DNA of 44,586 nt from JBMOGA01 sp049318625 (lineage in GTDB: Bacteria > Pseudomonadota > Alphaproteobacteria > Rhizobiales > Hyphomicrobiaceae): contig JBMOGA010000032.1 of the NCBI GenBank assembly GCA_049318625.1, positions 1-44,586 on the forward strand, read 5' to 3'. Below are positions 25,394 through 33,732 of this stretch, in pieces. Numbering within the stretch: the stretch's first letter is position 1; every line of letters starts with the position of its first letter. A model generated the notes under the pieces. It saw only the letters and a list, made by a program, of their open reading frames with translations. It searched no databases and had not been told where the DNA came from. The position numbers and the translations under genes were made by a program.

Positions 25394-26509
25394 TTACCCA
25401 CCGGCCCGTAGGATCCAAGATCCACCGTTCGGTCGCATGTCGTAGCCCTGCGTCGCCAGCATCGCGGCCATCGCCTCGCCGCCACCCGGATAGCGCAGCG
25501 CTAGGTCGGCACCACGGGCCGATACGCCGCCGATCTGCAGATCCTCGACACCCGGCAGTTCGGCAAGCCGCCGCCGCATGTCCTGCCACTGCTGGAGGTT
25601 GCCGTATTGAACCACCAGGTGCACCGCGACCGGCGGCTGCGCCAACACCTCGAGACCGCCGGCCGACTGAACGCGCACGGCCTTCCAACGGCCTTCCAGG
25701 ATGCCCGAGGCAATGACCGACGCGAGTTCGGTCGCATAGTCCACATCACCGCCGGCGATCTTGAAGGAGCGCTTCAGAAGGAACGGCCCGACGGCATCCT
25801 GGCCAGCCAGGATGACCTGCAACTTGCCGCCCTCGGTCTGCGCCGAAGCCACGAGAATCCGGCCGCTGCCATAGGTCCTCGCAAGCCGGTCGATGACGGC
25901 GCCGTCACCGTCCAGGAGCGGCTTCAGCGTCGCCAGCGTCACATCGCCTTTGAGCGCTTCGATCTTGAACGGCGTCAGCGAATGGGCGCCGTCGAGACCC
26001 TGCCACGCCGTCGTCCAGCTCCGCTGCAGCCGCGTCTGCGCCGCCGCATTGTCCGCCGTGGCGACCGGCAGCACCACAAGAGGAGGGGCCTGCGTATCGA
26101 CGAAGGGGATGCCCTGCGCGCGCAGGATCTCCCGCACGGCCGCTGGCCGGAACGAGAAATCGAGGCTCGCGATGTACTGGGTCGAAGAATTGCGCTCCGA
26201 TTTGACGCCGACACCGTCAACGAGATCGGCGGCCTTGATCGGCGGCATCTTGGCGAGCCGATCGTAGGCTTTCACCGGCACCAGACGCTTGAGCAGCGAT
26301 CGGAATGCGGCCTGTTGGCCATCCTGCAGCGCCTTGTCCTTGGCGGTGACGGCATCGCCGGCGGTCGCCTCGACAGGATAGTTGCCGACCGTGAAAACCG
26401 CATCGGCCCCGCTGGCTGCACGCGCTGGCAGTGCGGCGAGGGCGGCCGACAGGATCAGGATCGCAAAGGTCCAAACCGGCACGCCGTGCCTCCCTGGCAG
26501 CCTCCGCAT
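25394..26509 (-). CDS. Exported DUF2066-domain protein
   Basis: The 371-aa product from ATG 26509 has a clear signal peptide (WTFAILILSAALAALPARA, cleavage near residue 32). The mature protein is mixed alpha/beta with ALQDGQQAAFRSLLKRLVP near its start, the characteristic beginning of DUF2066, and a repeated beta pattern to the C-terminus (GGSWILRAGG). The function of the family is unknown. In alphaproteobacteria it is commonly found beside hdaA and purM, as here, so it is probably ancestral context and not a functional link. An alternative in-frame ATG at 26569 would extend the N-terminus past the signal peptide, which is less likely. It is divergent from purM, with about 167 bp between starts. 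Confidence 0.82.
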   Translation of the reverse strand: MRRLPGRHGVPVWTFAILILSAALAALPARAASGADAVFTVGNYPVEATAGDAVTAKDKALQDGQQAAFRSLLKRLVPVKAYDRLAKMPPIKAADLVDGVGVKSERNSSTQYIASLDFSFRPAAVREILRAQGIPFVDTQAPPLVVLPVATADNAAAQTRLQRSWTTAWQGLDGAHSLTPFKIEALKGDVTLATLKPLLDGDGAVIDRLARTYGSGRILVASAQTEGGKLQVILAGQDAVGPFLLKRSFKIAGGDVDYATELASVIASGILEGRWKAVRVQSAGGLEVLAQPPVAVHLVVQYGNLQQWQDMRRRLAELPGVEDLQIGGVSARGADLALRYPGGGEAMAAMLATQGYDMRPNGGSWILRAGG

Positions 26510-26676
26510 CGGTTGCCCGTGCGACGGCCTCTTGCTACTGCTCCGCTCTCGCAGGCGGATCGGGTCCATCCCGATCCCGGGCGAGGGATCTGGGACGCCA
26601 ACACGGCGACCAATGGGGCCAAAGTGAGGTTCGGTCAACGCCGGACGCCAGCAGCCTGCACGACCGGATGGATCCA

Positions 26677-27798
26677 ATGAGCAAAGACGACGCCCTGCGG
26701 CCGAACATGCCGATCACCTATCGCGACGCCGGAGTCGACATCGATGCGGGCAATGCCCTGGTCGAGGCCATCAAGCCGCTGGCCAAGGCGACGCGCCGCC
26801 CCGGCGCCGAGGCGGGGCTCGGTGGCTTCGGCGCCTTGTTCGATCTCAAGGCCGCCGGGTTCGTGGACCCTGTCCTCGTCGCGACCAACGACGGCGTCGG
26901 CACCAAGCTCAAGATCGCCATCGATACCGGCCGGCACACCACCATCGGCATCGACCTCGTCGCCATGTGCGTCAACGATCTGCTCGCCCAAGGGGCCGAG
27001 CCGCTGTTTTTTCTCGACTATTTCGCCTGTGGCGCCCTCGACCTCACGGTCGCGCGTGCGGTGGTCGCCGGCATCGCCGACGGTTGCCGCGAGGCCGGAT
27101 GCGCGCTCATCGGCGGTGAGACGGCCGAAATGCCGGGCATGTACCAGGCCAAGGACTACGACCTCGCCGGCTTCGTCGTCGGCGCCGTCGAGCGTGATCG
27201 CATGCTGCCGCGCCCGGATGTCCAGTCGGGCGACCTGATCCTCGGCCTGCCGTCGTCCGGCGTCCATTCGAACGGGTATTCTCTGGTCCGCCGATTGGTC
27301 AGCGAGGAGCGGCTCGACTGGGACGCACCGGCCCCCTTCGACACCAGCCGGCAACTCGCCGACTCGCTGCTGACGCCGACCCGCATCTATGTGAAGCCGG
27401 TGTTGGCCGCCATCCGCGCGACAGCGGCCGTCAAGGCCGTCTCGCACATCACCGGCGGCGGTCTCCTGGAGAACGTGCCCCGCGTCCTGCCCGACGGTGT
27501 GGCCGCCCGCATCGATCTGTCGAGTTGGACCCCGCCGGCCGTGTTTGGCTGGCTCGCTCGAGCCGGCCGCCTCGATAGCCACGAGATGCTGCGCACGTTC
27601 AATGCCGGGATCGGTCTTGTGCTCGTCGTCGCGGCGGCGGAGGGCGATCGTGTGATGGCGTCGCTGCAGGAAGCCGGCGAGGCCCCTGTCGTAATCGGCG
27701 AGATCGTGCCGGGTGGCGGCGCCGAGGCCGTGCGCACGACGGCCAAAGGCAAGGGCGACGCGGAAGGCGTGCGGCTGACCGGTCGACTGTCGCTGTGA
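26677..27798 (+). CDS. purM: Phosphoribosylformylglycinamidine cyclo-ligase PurM
   Basis: ATP-dependent AIR synthetase, the fifth step of purine synthesis, closing the imidazole ring of formylglycinamidine ribotide. The 373-aa product shows ITYRDAGVDIDAGNALV, GGFGALFDL, the nucleotide/phosphate segment ATNDGVGTKLKIA, the conserved GGETAEMPGMY and HITGGGLLENVPRVLP. All lie in the normal order for AIRS-N and AIRS-C domains. I chose ATG 26677 (MSKDDALRPN), with GGATGGA just upstream; ATG 26668 would add three residues. purN follows after 123 bp on the same strand. Confidence 0.95.
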   Translation: MSKDDALRPNMPITYRDAGVDIDAGNALVEAIKPLAKATRRPGAEAGLGGFGALFDLKAAGFVDPVLVATNDGVGTKLKIAIDTGRHTTIGIDLVAMCVNDLLAQGAEPLFFLDYFACGALDLTVARAVVAGIADGCREAGCALIGGETAEMPGMYQAKDYDLAGFVVGAVERDRMLPRPDVQSGDLILGLPSSGVHSNGYSLVRRLVSEERLDWDAPAPFDTSRQLADSLLTPTRIYVKPVLAAIRATAAVKAVSHITGGGLLENVPRVLPDGVAARIDLSSWTPPAVFGWLARAGRLDSHEMLRTFNAGIGLVLVVAAAEGDRVMASLQEAGEAPVVIGEIVPGGGAEAVRTTAKGKGDAEGVRLTGRLSL

Positions 27799-27921
27799 CA
27801 AGCGCCCGCGCTCATGGGTTCGCGGGCGGCCCTCCCTGAGTGGGGATGTCGCCCGCCGCGGTCGCGGGCTACGGTGCGGGCCTCAGCCGAATTCGTTCCA
27901 ACAACGCAGCAAGCATCCGAC

Positions 27922-28578
27922 GTGAAACCTCCCCTTCGCACCGCGATTCTCATCTCCGGCCGCGGCTCCAACATGATGTCGCTCGTCGACGCGGCCGCCG
28001 CGCCGGGCTTTCCGGCCGAGATCGTGGCCGTCGGCTCCAATCGGCCGGACGCCGCCGGGCTGGCTTGGGCCGCCGGCCGCGGGATCGACACGTTCGCGAT
28101 CGACCACAAGCAGTTTCGAGACCGGGAAGCGTTCGAGGTGGCCTTGCAGGCCGCCCTGGAGGCCCGGCGCATCGAATTGGTATGTCTGGCCGGGTTCATG
28201 CGGCTCATGACGGCCGGGTTCGTCGCGCGCTGGCAGAACCGGATGATCAACATCCACCCGTCCCTGTTGCCGGCCTACAAGGGCCTGCATACCCATGAAA
28301 AGGTGCTGGCGGACGGTGTCCGCATCACGGGGTGCACGGTCCATTACGTGCGCGCCGAGATGGATGCGGGACCGATCATCGCGCAGGCGGCCGTGCCGGT
28401 CCGGGCGAGCGATACGGCCGATGAACTCGCGGCCCGGGTTCTAGCAGTGGAACATCGGCTTTATCCTTATGCCTTGCGGCTTGTCGCCTCGGGTGCGGCC
28501 GTGGTTGCGGGTGAAAAGGTGATCGTTGCGGCTGAGCCGGCTCCGGCCAACCCCTTGTTCTCGCCCTCATTAGCCTAA
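27922..28578 (+). CDS. purN: Phosphoribosylglycinamide formyltransferase PurN
   Basis: 10-formyltetrahydrofolate-dependent GAR transformylase, the third step of purine synthesis. The 218-aa product starts at GTG 27922 (read MKPPLRTAILISGRGSNM), where the N-terminal beta strand and phosphate-binding SGRGSN begin. Catalytic residues are visible in INIHPSLLPAYKG (Asn and His) and in RAEMDAGPIIAQ (Asp). An upstream in-frame GTG at 27874 would extend it by 16 residues with no better ribosome site. It is the second gene of the purM-purN pair. Confidence 0.94.
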   Translation: MKPPLRTAILISGRGSNMMSLVDAAAAPGFPAEIVAVGSNRPDAAGLAWAAGRGIDTFAIDHKQFRDREAFEVALQAALEARRIELVCLAGFMRLMTAGFVARWQNRMINIHPSLLPAYKGLHTHEKVLADGVRITGCTVHYVRAEMDAGPIIAQAAVPVRASDTADELAARVLAVEHRLYPYALRLVASGAAVVAGEKVIVAAEPAPANPLFSPSLA

Positions 28579-28653
28579 TCCAGGCAGTCGGGTGGACGGC
28601 TGGCGGCGGCGGTGCTAGATCGCCCGGCTGGAGTGCGAGCAATCAGCCCACCA

Positions 28654-28667
28654 TTGACCGAGATCAA
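28654..28667 (+). promoter_or_regulatory. FNR/FixK-type box upstream of the P450 gene
   Basis: TTGACCGAGATCAA matches the FNR/FixK-family consensus TTGAT-N4-ATCAA at nine of ten positions and agrees with the TTGAC variant used by FnrL-type regulators. It sits within longer complementarity (CCATTGA...TCAATGG). Its centre is about 70 bp before the P450 start codon, so a transcript beginning about 41 bp downstream would leave a short leader, as in activator-dependent promoters. The binding protein and direction of control are inferred. Confidence 0.55.
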
Positions 28668-28683
28668 TGGGTCCGCCGAACCA

Positions 28684-28703
28684 GCCCGTCTAACGAAACG
28701 GGC
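28684..28703. repeat. 6-bp-arm inverted repeat in the P450 leader
   Basis: GCCCGT (28684-28689) and ACGGGC (28698-28703) flank an 8-bp AT-richer spacer. It lies between the FNR-type box and the start codon at 28731, where the -10 and transcription start would be expected, so it could be a second regulator site or a leader hairpin. Confidence 0.35.
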
Positions 28704-28730
28704 ATACCCCTCTGTTCATGGGTACTGAAG

Positions 28731-30089
28731 ATGACCGCCGTCACTAGTCACGTCAGCCAGCTCGGCGACGAGAGCAGCGTCTGGTTTGCGCTCACCCCCC
28801 TCCTCAAGGGGCCAGACAATCCGATGACGCTGCTGATGCATATGTCGGAGCGCTACGGCGGCGTCATTCCGATCCGCCTCCAGTCCCAGCGGGTCGTGCT
28901 GTTGTCTGACCCCGAGCATTTCAAGCGGGTCCTGGTCACCAAGGCTGACGACTACATCAAGTATTTCGACGGGCTGCGGCCGATCTTCGGCAAGGCCATG
29001 ATCACCCACGACGGCGCGCTCTGGCAGAAAATCCGTATGCCGCAGCAGCCCGCTTTCCACCCGGACATGTTCGCCGAGTACATCCCGTTCTTCCTGCAGG
29101 CGATCCGCACGAAGATGGACAGCTGGGCCAATCTCGCCCGCTCCGGCGAGACCGTCGAGATGGTCGAGCAGACCTGGACGCTGGCCGCCGACATGATCTG
29201 CAAGGCGCTGTTCAATCGCGACATGCCGTTCAATCCGCACGTCGTCTTCAAATACGTGAAGACCTATACCGACGTGATGAACCACAAGTCGATCCGCCTG
29301 AAGAAGGTGGCCGGCGAAGAGTTCGAAATGGCCGAGGAGAGCGCCGCCAAGGCCGTCGAGGCCTGGGAAGGCGTTCCCGATCTCGTCATGGCCGCCAATC
29401 CGCGTGAGCACCGCGAGCGGACACTGATCGATCTGATCGAGGCGGCCGTCGCCGATCCCAAGATCCCGGAGTTCGACCGTCAGCAGGCGATCGACGAGAT
29501 GAAGCAGTATCTGTGGGCGGGGACCGAGACGACGGCGCTCACGCTCGCCTGGGCGCTCTATCTGGTGTCGAAGCATCCCGAGGCCGCTGACCGCATCCGT
29601 CGCGAGGGCGAGCAGGTCTATGGCGACCGCGAGCCGACGGCGGCCGACTACTCGGCGCTCGCGTACACACGCGCCGTGGTGCAGGAGACGATGCGCCTCT
29701 ATCCGCCGGTCTGGGGGTTGATCCGCACCGCCACCAAGCACGACGTCATCGACGGCAAGGAAATCCACCCGAACGATCGCGTGGTGCTGTTCTCCTACGG
29801 CGCCCACCACAATCCGAAGTACTGGGACGAGCCCGAGGCGTTCCAGCCGGAGCGGTGGATGGACGACGCCGCCAAGAAGCGGATGAAGTACACCTACCTG
29901 CCGTTCGGCGCCGGCAAGCGCAGCTGCATCGGCGGCGCCATGAGCCAGGTCGAGAACACGCTGGCGCTGTCGTTCCTGCTGCGCCGCTTCCGTCCCGAGT
30001 ACGTTGGCGCCGAGCCACCGGGCATCTCCGGCACGGTGACGCTGACGCCCCGCGGCGGTCTGCACTTCCGCATCCGCGAGTTGAGCTGA
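28731..30089 (+). CDS. Cytochrome P450
   Basis: Haem-thiolate monooxygenase, 452 aa, soluble, with no reductase fusion. The I-helix has AGTETT (263-268), the K-helix ETMR (319-322) and the meander region FQPERW (371-376). The haem loop is FGAGKRSCIGG (392-402) with the ligand Cys at 399. The pattern FxxGxRxCxG and the AGTET motif place it with bacterial class E-like P450s related to CYP4/CYP102 haem domains; the substrate is unknown. No ferredoxin or reductase gene is adjacent, so electrons must come from elsewhere. ATG 28731 follows GGGTACTGAAG. An FNR/FixK-type site lies upstream, and a TetR gene follows after 53 bp on the same strand. Confidence 0.95.
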   Translation: MTAVTSHVSQLGDESSVWFALTPLLKGPDNPMTLLMHMSERYGGVIPIRLQSQRVVLLSDPEHFKRVLVTKADDYIKYFDGLRPIFGKAMITHDGALWQKIRMPQQPAFHPDMFAEYIPFFLQAIRTKMDSWANLARSGETVEMVEQTWTLAADMICKALFNRDMPFNPHVVFKYVKTYTDVMNHKSIRLKKVAGEEFEMAEESAAKAVEAWEGVPDLVMAANPREHRERTLIDLIEAAVADPKIPEFDRQQAIDEMKQYLWAGTETTALTLAWALYLVSKHPEAADRIRREGEQVYGDREPTAADYSALAYTRAVVQETMRLYPPVWGLIRTATKHDVIDGKEIHPNDRVVLFSYGAHHNPKYWDEPEAFQPERWMDDAAKKRMKYTYLPFGAGKRSCIGGAMSQVENTLALSFLLRRFRPEYVGAEPPGISGTVTLTPRGGLHFRIRELS

Positions 30090-30142
30090 CGCGGCAGGCG
30101 CTGCGACTCGTCGCGGCGGACGAATTCCGCTAAGCCTCGCTG

Positions 30143-30793
30143 ATGAGCTGGAGCAAGGACGGGCCGGGCGGGAAGCGCGGCTATCATCACGGCAACCTGC
30201 GCGAGGCGCTGATCCAGGCCGCGCTCGATCTGATTTCTTCGAAAGGTCCGGCCGGCTTCACGTTTGCCGAGGCGGCCCGCCAGGCCGGCGTCAGTCCGGC
30301 GGCGCCCTATCGCCACTATCGCGACCGCGATGCCTTGCTGGCCGACGTGGCGTTGCGCGGCTTTCGCCAGTTCGCGACAGAGCTCGAAGCGGCGTGGGGC
30401 GACGGCCGGCCCCATCCGCGCGCCGCGCTCGATCGCATGGGGCACGCCTACCTCGGTTTTGCCCGCCGCGAGCCAGCCCTCTACGCCGCCATGTTCGAAG
30501 CCGGCCTCGCAATCGGCGCCTATCCTGAGCTGGTTGCCGCATCCGATGCGGCCTTTCTCGCACTCCGCCGGGCGTGCGAGGCGGTGGCGGCCACGCTTCC
30601 CGCCGGCAAGCGCCCGCCAGCGCTGATGATGGCCCTGCACATCTGGTCGCTGTGCCACGGCATCGCGTCGCTGTTCGCCCGCGGCGATGGCGCCCGCCGG
30701 CCGCTGCCCATGACCGCCGAGGAACTGCTGGAGAGCGCGGCGCTGATCTACATGCAGGGGCTGGGATTTGGGCCGGTCGCGCACACGCCCTGA
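30143..30793 (+). CDS. TetR-family regulator with WHG-type C-terminal domain
   Basis: DNA-binding repressor, 216 aa. The N-terminal helix-turn-helix lies at about 15-65: YHHGNLREALIQAALDLI, then FTFAEAARQAGVSPAAPYRHY, the canonical TetR recognition helix pattern. The ligand-binding C-terminal domain contains HIWSLCHGIASL, the motif of the WHG (TetR_C_33) group. It follows the P450 gene by 53 bp and precedes a DUF2852 gene whose leader holds a perfect palindrome (30850-30874). Either could be its target. The ribosome site is weak. Confidence 0.92.
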   Translation: MSWSKDGPGGKRGYHHGNLREALIQAALDLISSKGPAGFTFAEAARQAGVSPAAPYRHYRDRDALLADVALRGFRQFATELEAAWGDGRPHPRAALDRMGHAYLGFARREPALYAAMFEAGLAIGAYPELVAASDAAFLALRRACEAVAATLPAGKRPPALMMALHIWSLCHGIASLFARGDGARRPLPMTAEELLESAALIYMQGLGFGPVAHTP

Positions 30794-30821
30794 TCGACGT
30801 CATCCATGGACCGGCGGCCTC

Positions 30822-30874
30822 TTGACAGCTCGGACGTCCTCTCCCACATATGTGAATGTAATAAACATTCACAT
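30822..30874 (+). promoter_or_regulatory. Promoter with overlapping operator-like palindrome before the DUF2852 gene
   Basis: A perfect -35 TTGACA lies at 30822-30827. About 18-22 bp downstream starts ATGTGAATGT (30850-30859), matched perfectly by ACATTCACAT (30865-30874) around AATAA. A second overlapping 10-bp palindrome CACATATGTG occupies 30845-30854. Three spaced CACAT/ATGTG half-sites thus cover the expected -10 and transcription start. GAATGT-N5-ACATTC is a form often bound by TetR-type dimers. The adjacent TetR gene is the obvious candidate, but this is inference. Confidence 0.6.
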
Positions 30875-30884
30875 GAGGACGGCG

Positions 30885-31322
30885 ATGTCTGAGATGGTTG
30901 CGAGGCTGGACGACCTCGGGCGGCCCGCGTGGATCGCGGTGATGGTGCTGGGTTTCATCGTCTTCTGGCCGGTGGGGCTCGCGGTTTTGGCTTATCTCAT
31001 CTGGAGTGGACGCATGGGCTGTGAACGCAATGGTGACGTGACCCGCTGGCAGCGCCGCATGGCCGACAAGTGGGAGCGCAAGATGGGGCAGTGGGGCATG
31101 CAGGGCCGCGCCTACGCGACCACCGGCAACGCCGCCTTCGACGAGTATCGCGACGAGACGTTGCGCCGGCTCGAGGATGAGGCGCGTGAGTTCCGCGACT
31201 TCCTCGAGCGGCTGCGCCACGCCAAGGACCGCGCCGAGTTCGAGCAGTTCATGACCGAGCGCGGCGGCCGGAGGCCGACCGGTCCGGCCGGCGCCGGCCA
31301 GGCCCCCCAGCCGTCGGCTTGA
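30885..31322 (+). CDS. DUF2852 membrane protein
   Basis: A 145-aa protein typical of alphaproteobacteria. One strong membrane helix lies near the N-terminus (AWIAVMVLGFIVFWPVGLAV, about 15-40). After it come a basic region with WQRRMADKWERKMGQWG, an amphipathic helix with AFDEYRDETLRRLEDEAREF, and FLERLRHAKDRAEFEQFM, the usual DUF2852 order. The tail is Gly/Pro-rich. ATG 30885 was chosen because GAGGACGGCG precedes it; ATG 30873 in the same frame lies inside the palindrome. Function unknown. The gene ends 25 bp before a terminator-like hairpin. Confidence 0.85.
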   Translation: MSEMVARLDDLGRPAWIAVMVLGFIVFWPVGLAVLAYLIWSGRMGCERNGDVTRWQRRMADKWERKMGQWGMQGRAYATTGNAAFDEYRDETLRRLEDEAREFRDFLERLRHAKDRAEFEQFMTERGGRRPTGPAGAGQAPQPSA

Positions 31323-31346
31323 CGAACGCAACGGCGAGAAACGAAC

Positions 31347-31372
31347 CGAGGCCGGGGTCACCCCCGGCCTCG
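31347..31372. terminator. Bidirectional terminator-like hairpin
   Basis: CGAGGCCGGGG (31347-31357) and CCCCGGCCTCG (31362-31372) form a perfect 11-bp stem with a TCAC loop. It lies between the convergent DUF2852 and dctP genes. A short T-rich stretch (CATTTTCC) follows on the plus strand, and TTTCTCG follows after a gap on the minus strand, so it probably stops transcription from both sides. Confidence 0.8.
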
Positions 31373-31398
31373 CAGTCATTTTCCGATATGAGCGGTCG

Positions 31399-32388
31399 CT
31401 ACTTCTTGTAGGCGTCGAGCACGGCCTTGCCCTCGGCGCCGGCCTTCTGCAGCCAGTCCGTCGTCAACGTATCGCCGATCTTCTTCATGCCATCGGCGAC
31501 GGCCTTGGTCGGCGGCTCGACCTTCATGCCCTTCGCGCGCAGCTCCTTCACGTACCAGTCGGCCTTCTCCGGCCCGATCTTCCAGCCCCGCTCCTCGGCG
31601 GCGGCGGCGACCTTCAACAGGGCATCCTGCGTCGGCTTGTCGAGAGCGGCAAAGGCGGCCTTGTTCACGAACGTGATGTTCTTCGGGATCCAGCCCTGAG
31701 CATCGTACCAGTGCGTCATCGTCTCCCAGACCTTGCTGTCGTAGCCGGTCGAACCCGACGTCATGAACGCATTGACCGTGCCGGTCGCCAGCGCCTGCGG
31801 CAACTCGGCCGCCTGGATGGTGACGGGCTGGGCGCCAACGAGTTCGGCGATGCGCGTGGTGCCGACGTTGTAGGCTCGCATCTTGAGCCCCTTCATGTCG
31901 TCCATCACATTGAGGTCCTTCTTGGCGTAGATGCCTTGCGGCCCCCACGGCACAGAGAACAGAACCATGATGCCCTGCGCGTCGAGCTTCTTGGAGATGT
32001 GCGCCTTCTGCGCCTCCCACAGCTTCTTGGCGTCGGCGTAGCTCGAGGCCAGGAACGGGATGGTGTCCATGCCGTACACCGGATCCTCGTTCTCGTGGAT
32101 CGAGATCAGGACTTCGCCCATCTGGGCCTGGCCGGTTGCCACGGCGCGCTTGATCTCGGGCGCCTTGAACAGCGAGGCACCGGCATGGACGGTGATCTCG
32201 AGCTTACCGCCCGTCGCCTTCTTCACCTCTTCCGCGAACCACACCAGGTTCTCGGAATGATAGTTCGAGGCCGCGTAGGCGGCCGGCAGGTTCCATTTGG
32301 TCTGGGCCGACGCCGGCGCCGACATGGCTGCGATCGCGATCGCGGCAGCGACCGCCCCGAGAGTCCGACGGGATACCAATTGCTTCAT
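31399..32388 (-). CDS. dctP: TRAP transporter solute-binding protein (DctP family)
   Basis: Periplasmic substrate-binding component of a tripartite ATP-independent periplasmic transporter. The 329-aa product has a signal peptide (SRRTLGAVAAAIAIAAMSAP, cleavage after ASA near residue 28). The mature DctP fold follows, with IPFLASSYADAKKLW and GLKMRAYNVGTTRIAELVGA, the family segment containing the Arg that usually binds the ligand carboxylate. GGAGAGTGAT precedes the ATG. It is the last gene of the marR-dctQ-dctM-dctP run, 21 bp after dctM. The neighbouring oxoprolinase suggests a small acidic or cyclic amide substrate (inference). Confidence 0.94.
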   Translation of the reverse strand: MKQLVSRRTLGAVAAAIAIAAMSAPASAQTKWNLPAAYAASNYHSENLVWFAEEVKKATGGKLEITVHAGASLFKAPEIKRAVATGQAQMGEVLISIHENEDPVYGMDTIPFLASSYADAKKLWEAQKAHISKKLDAQGIMVLFSVPWGPQGIYAKKDLNVMDDMKGLKMRAYNVGTTRIAELVGAQPVTIQAAELPQALATGTVNAFMTSGSTGYDSKVWETMTHWYDAQGWIPKNITFVNKAAFAALDKPTQDALLKVAAAAEERGWKIGPEKADWYVKELRAKGMKVEPPTKAVADGMKKIGDTLTTDWLQKAGAEGKAVLDAYKK

Positions 32389-32409
32389 ATCACTCTCCGT
32401 TTGCCCTGT

Positions 32410-33720
32410 TCACTTTTCGGGAAAGACCCAGTTCGGCACGGCCATCACGATATCCGGGAAAACCGTGATGATTGCGACGGCGGCGACGAGCAGGAAGAAG
32501 AACGGCAGCGCCGCCAGGGCCACCGTATTGGAGTCCTTGCCGCTCATCGTCTGCAGCACGAACAGATTGAATCCGACCGGCGGCGAGACTTCCGCCATCT
32601 CGACGATGAGCACGAGAAAGATACCGAACCACACCAGATCGAAACCAGCCTTTTCGACCATTGGCAACACCACGACGGTGGTCAGTACGATCATCGAGAT
32701 GCCGTCGAGTGCGGTTCCCAGGATGATGTACATCACCGTCAGGGCGGCGATCAGCATGTAGGGGCTGAGTTTGAGCCCGTCCACCCAAGCGGCCAGTGCA
32801 GCCGGAATGCCGGTGTAGCCCATCGACGTCGACATGAACGAGGCGCCGGCCAGGATCAGCATGATCATGGACGTCAGTCGCATGGTCCCCATGACGCTGG
32901 TCCAGAACGACGACGTCGTGAGACTGCCCGACCACCACGCGATGGCGAGCGCGCCGAGCACGCCCCATGCCGCACATTCGGTGGCGGTGGCCCAGCCGGC
33001 CAGCAGCACGACGAACACGAGGATGATCAGCAGCAGGCAGGGAATGAGATTGGCCGACTCGCGGAGTTTTTCCCTGAGGCTCATTTTCGGCTCGGGAGGC
33101 GGCATCTGGCTCGGGTTGAGCAAGGCCCACGTCGCTATGTAGCCCGAGTAGAGCAACATCACGAGCAGGCCCGGCAGGAAGCCCGCCAGAAAGACTTTCA
33201 AGATGGAGACATTGGCGGCAACCGCATAGATCACCATGGTGATCGACGGCGGGATGAGAATGCCGAGCGTGCCCGAGCCGGCCAGCGAGCCGAGCGACAT
33301 GTGCTCGGGATAGCCGCGCTTGTTGAGCTCGGGCAGTGCGATCTTGGCAATCGTTGCACACGTCGCCGCCGACGAGCCTGACACCGACCCGAAGATCCCG
33401 CATCCCAGAACGTTGACATGGAGCAGCCGGCCGGGGATGCGCCCGAGCCACGGCGCCAGGCCCCGGAACATCTCCTCCGAGAGTCGCGTCCGGAACAGAA
33501 TCTCCCCCATCCAGATGAACAAGGGCAGCGCCGCCAGCTCCCAAGACGCCGCATTGCCCCAGATCTTGGTCGCCAGCACCGAGCCGGCGGGGATGCCACC
33601 GCTCGCGAACTGCATGCCGATCCATCCGCATGCCAGCAGGCTGATGGCGATCCACACGCCCGAGCCGAGCAGTATGACCAGCGCAACCGCGATCAGTATC
33701 GAGATTTCAATAAGGTCCAT
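32410..33720 (-). CDS. dctM: TRAP transporter large permease (DctM family)
   Basis: Inner-membrane sodium- or proton-coupled permease, 436 aa, with about 12 hydrophobic segments. Family landmarks include LPLFIWMGEILFRTRLSEEMF, the Ser/Gly-rich GSVSGSSAATCATI, SGTLGILIPPSI and, near the end, EVSPPVGFNLFVLQTM. Gene order and spacing (12 bp after dctQ, 21 bp before dctP) show one operon. GGAGAGGACGCC precedes the start codon. No unusual feature is seen. Confidence 0.95.
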   Translation of the reverse strand: MDLIEISILIAVALVILLGSGVWIAISLLACGWIGMQFASGGIPAGSVLATKIWGNAASWELAALPLFIWMGEILFRTRLSEEMFRGLAPWLGRIPGRLLHVNVLGCGIFGSVSGSSAATCATIAKIALPELNKRGYPEHMSLGSLAGSGTLGILIPPSITMVIYAVAANVSILKVFLAGFLPGLLVMLLYSGYIATWALLNPSQMPPPEPKMSLREKLRESANLIPCLLLIILVFVVLLAGWATATECAAWGVLGALAIAWWSGSLTTSSFWTSVMGTMRLTSMIMLILAGASFMSTSMGYTGIPAALAAWVDGLKLSPYMLIAALTVMYIILGTALDGISMIVLTTVVVLPMVEKAGFDLVWFGIFLVLIVEMAEVSPPVGFNLFVLQTMSGKDSNTVALAALPFFFLLVAAVAIITVFPDIVMAVPNWVFPEK

Positions 33721-33732
33721 GGCGTCCTCTCC

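Noticed and set aside
31711..33381. 556-codon plus-strand frame opposite dctP and dctM
   Set aside because: Crosses two well-defined minus-strand genes and their intergenic gap; His/Asp/Arg-rich with no domain.
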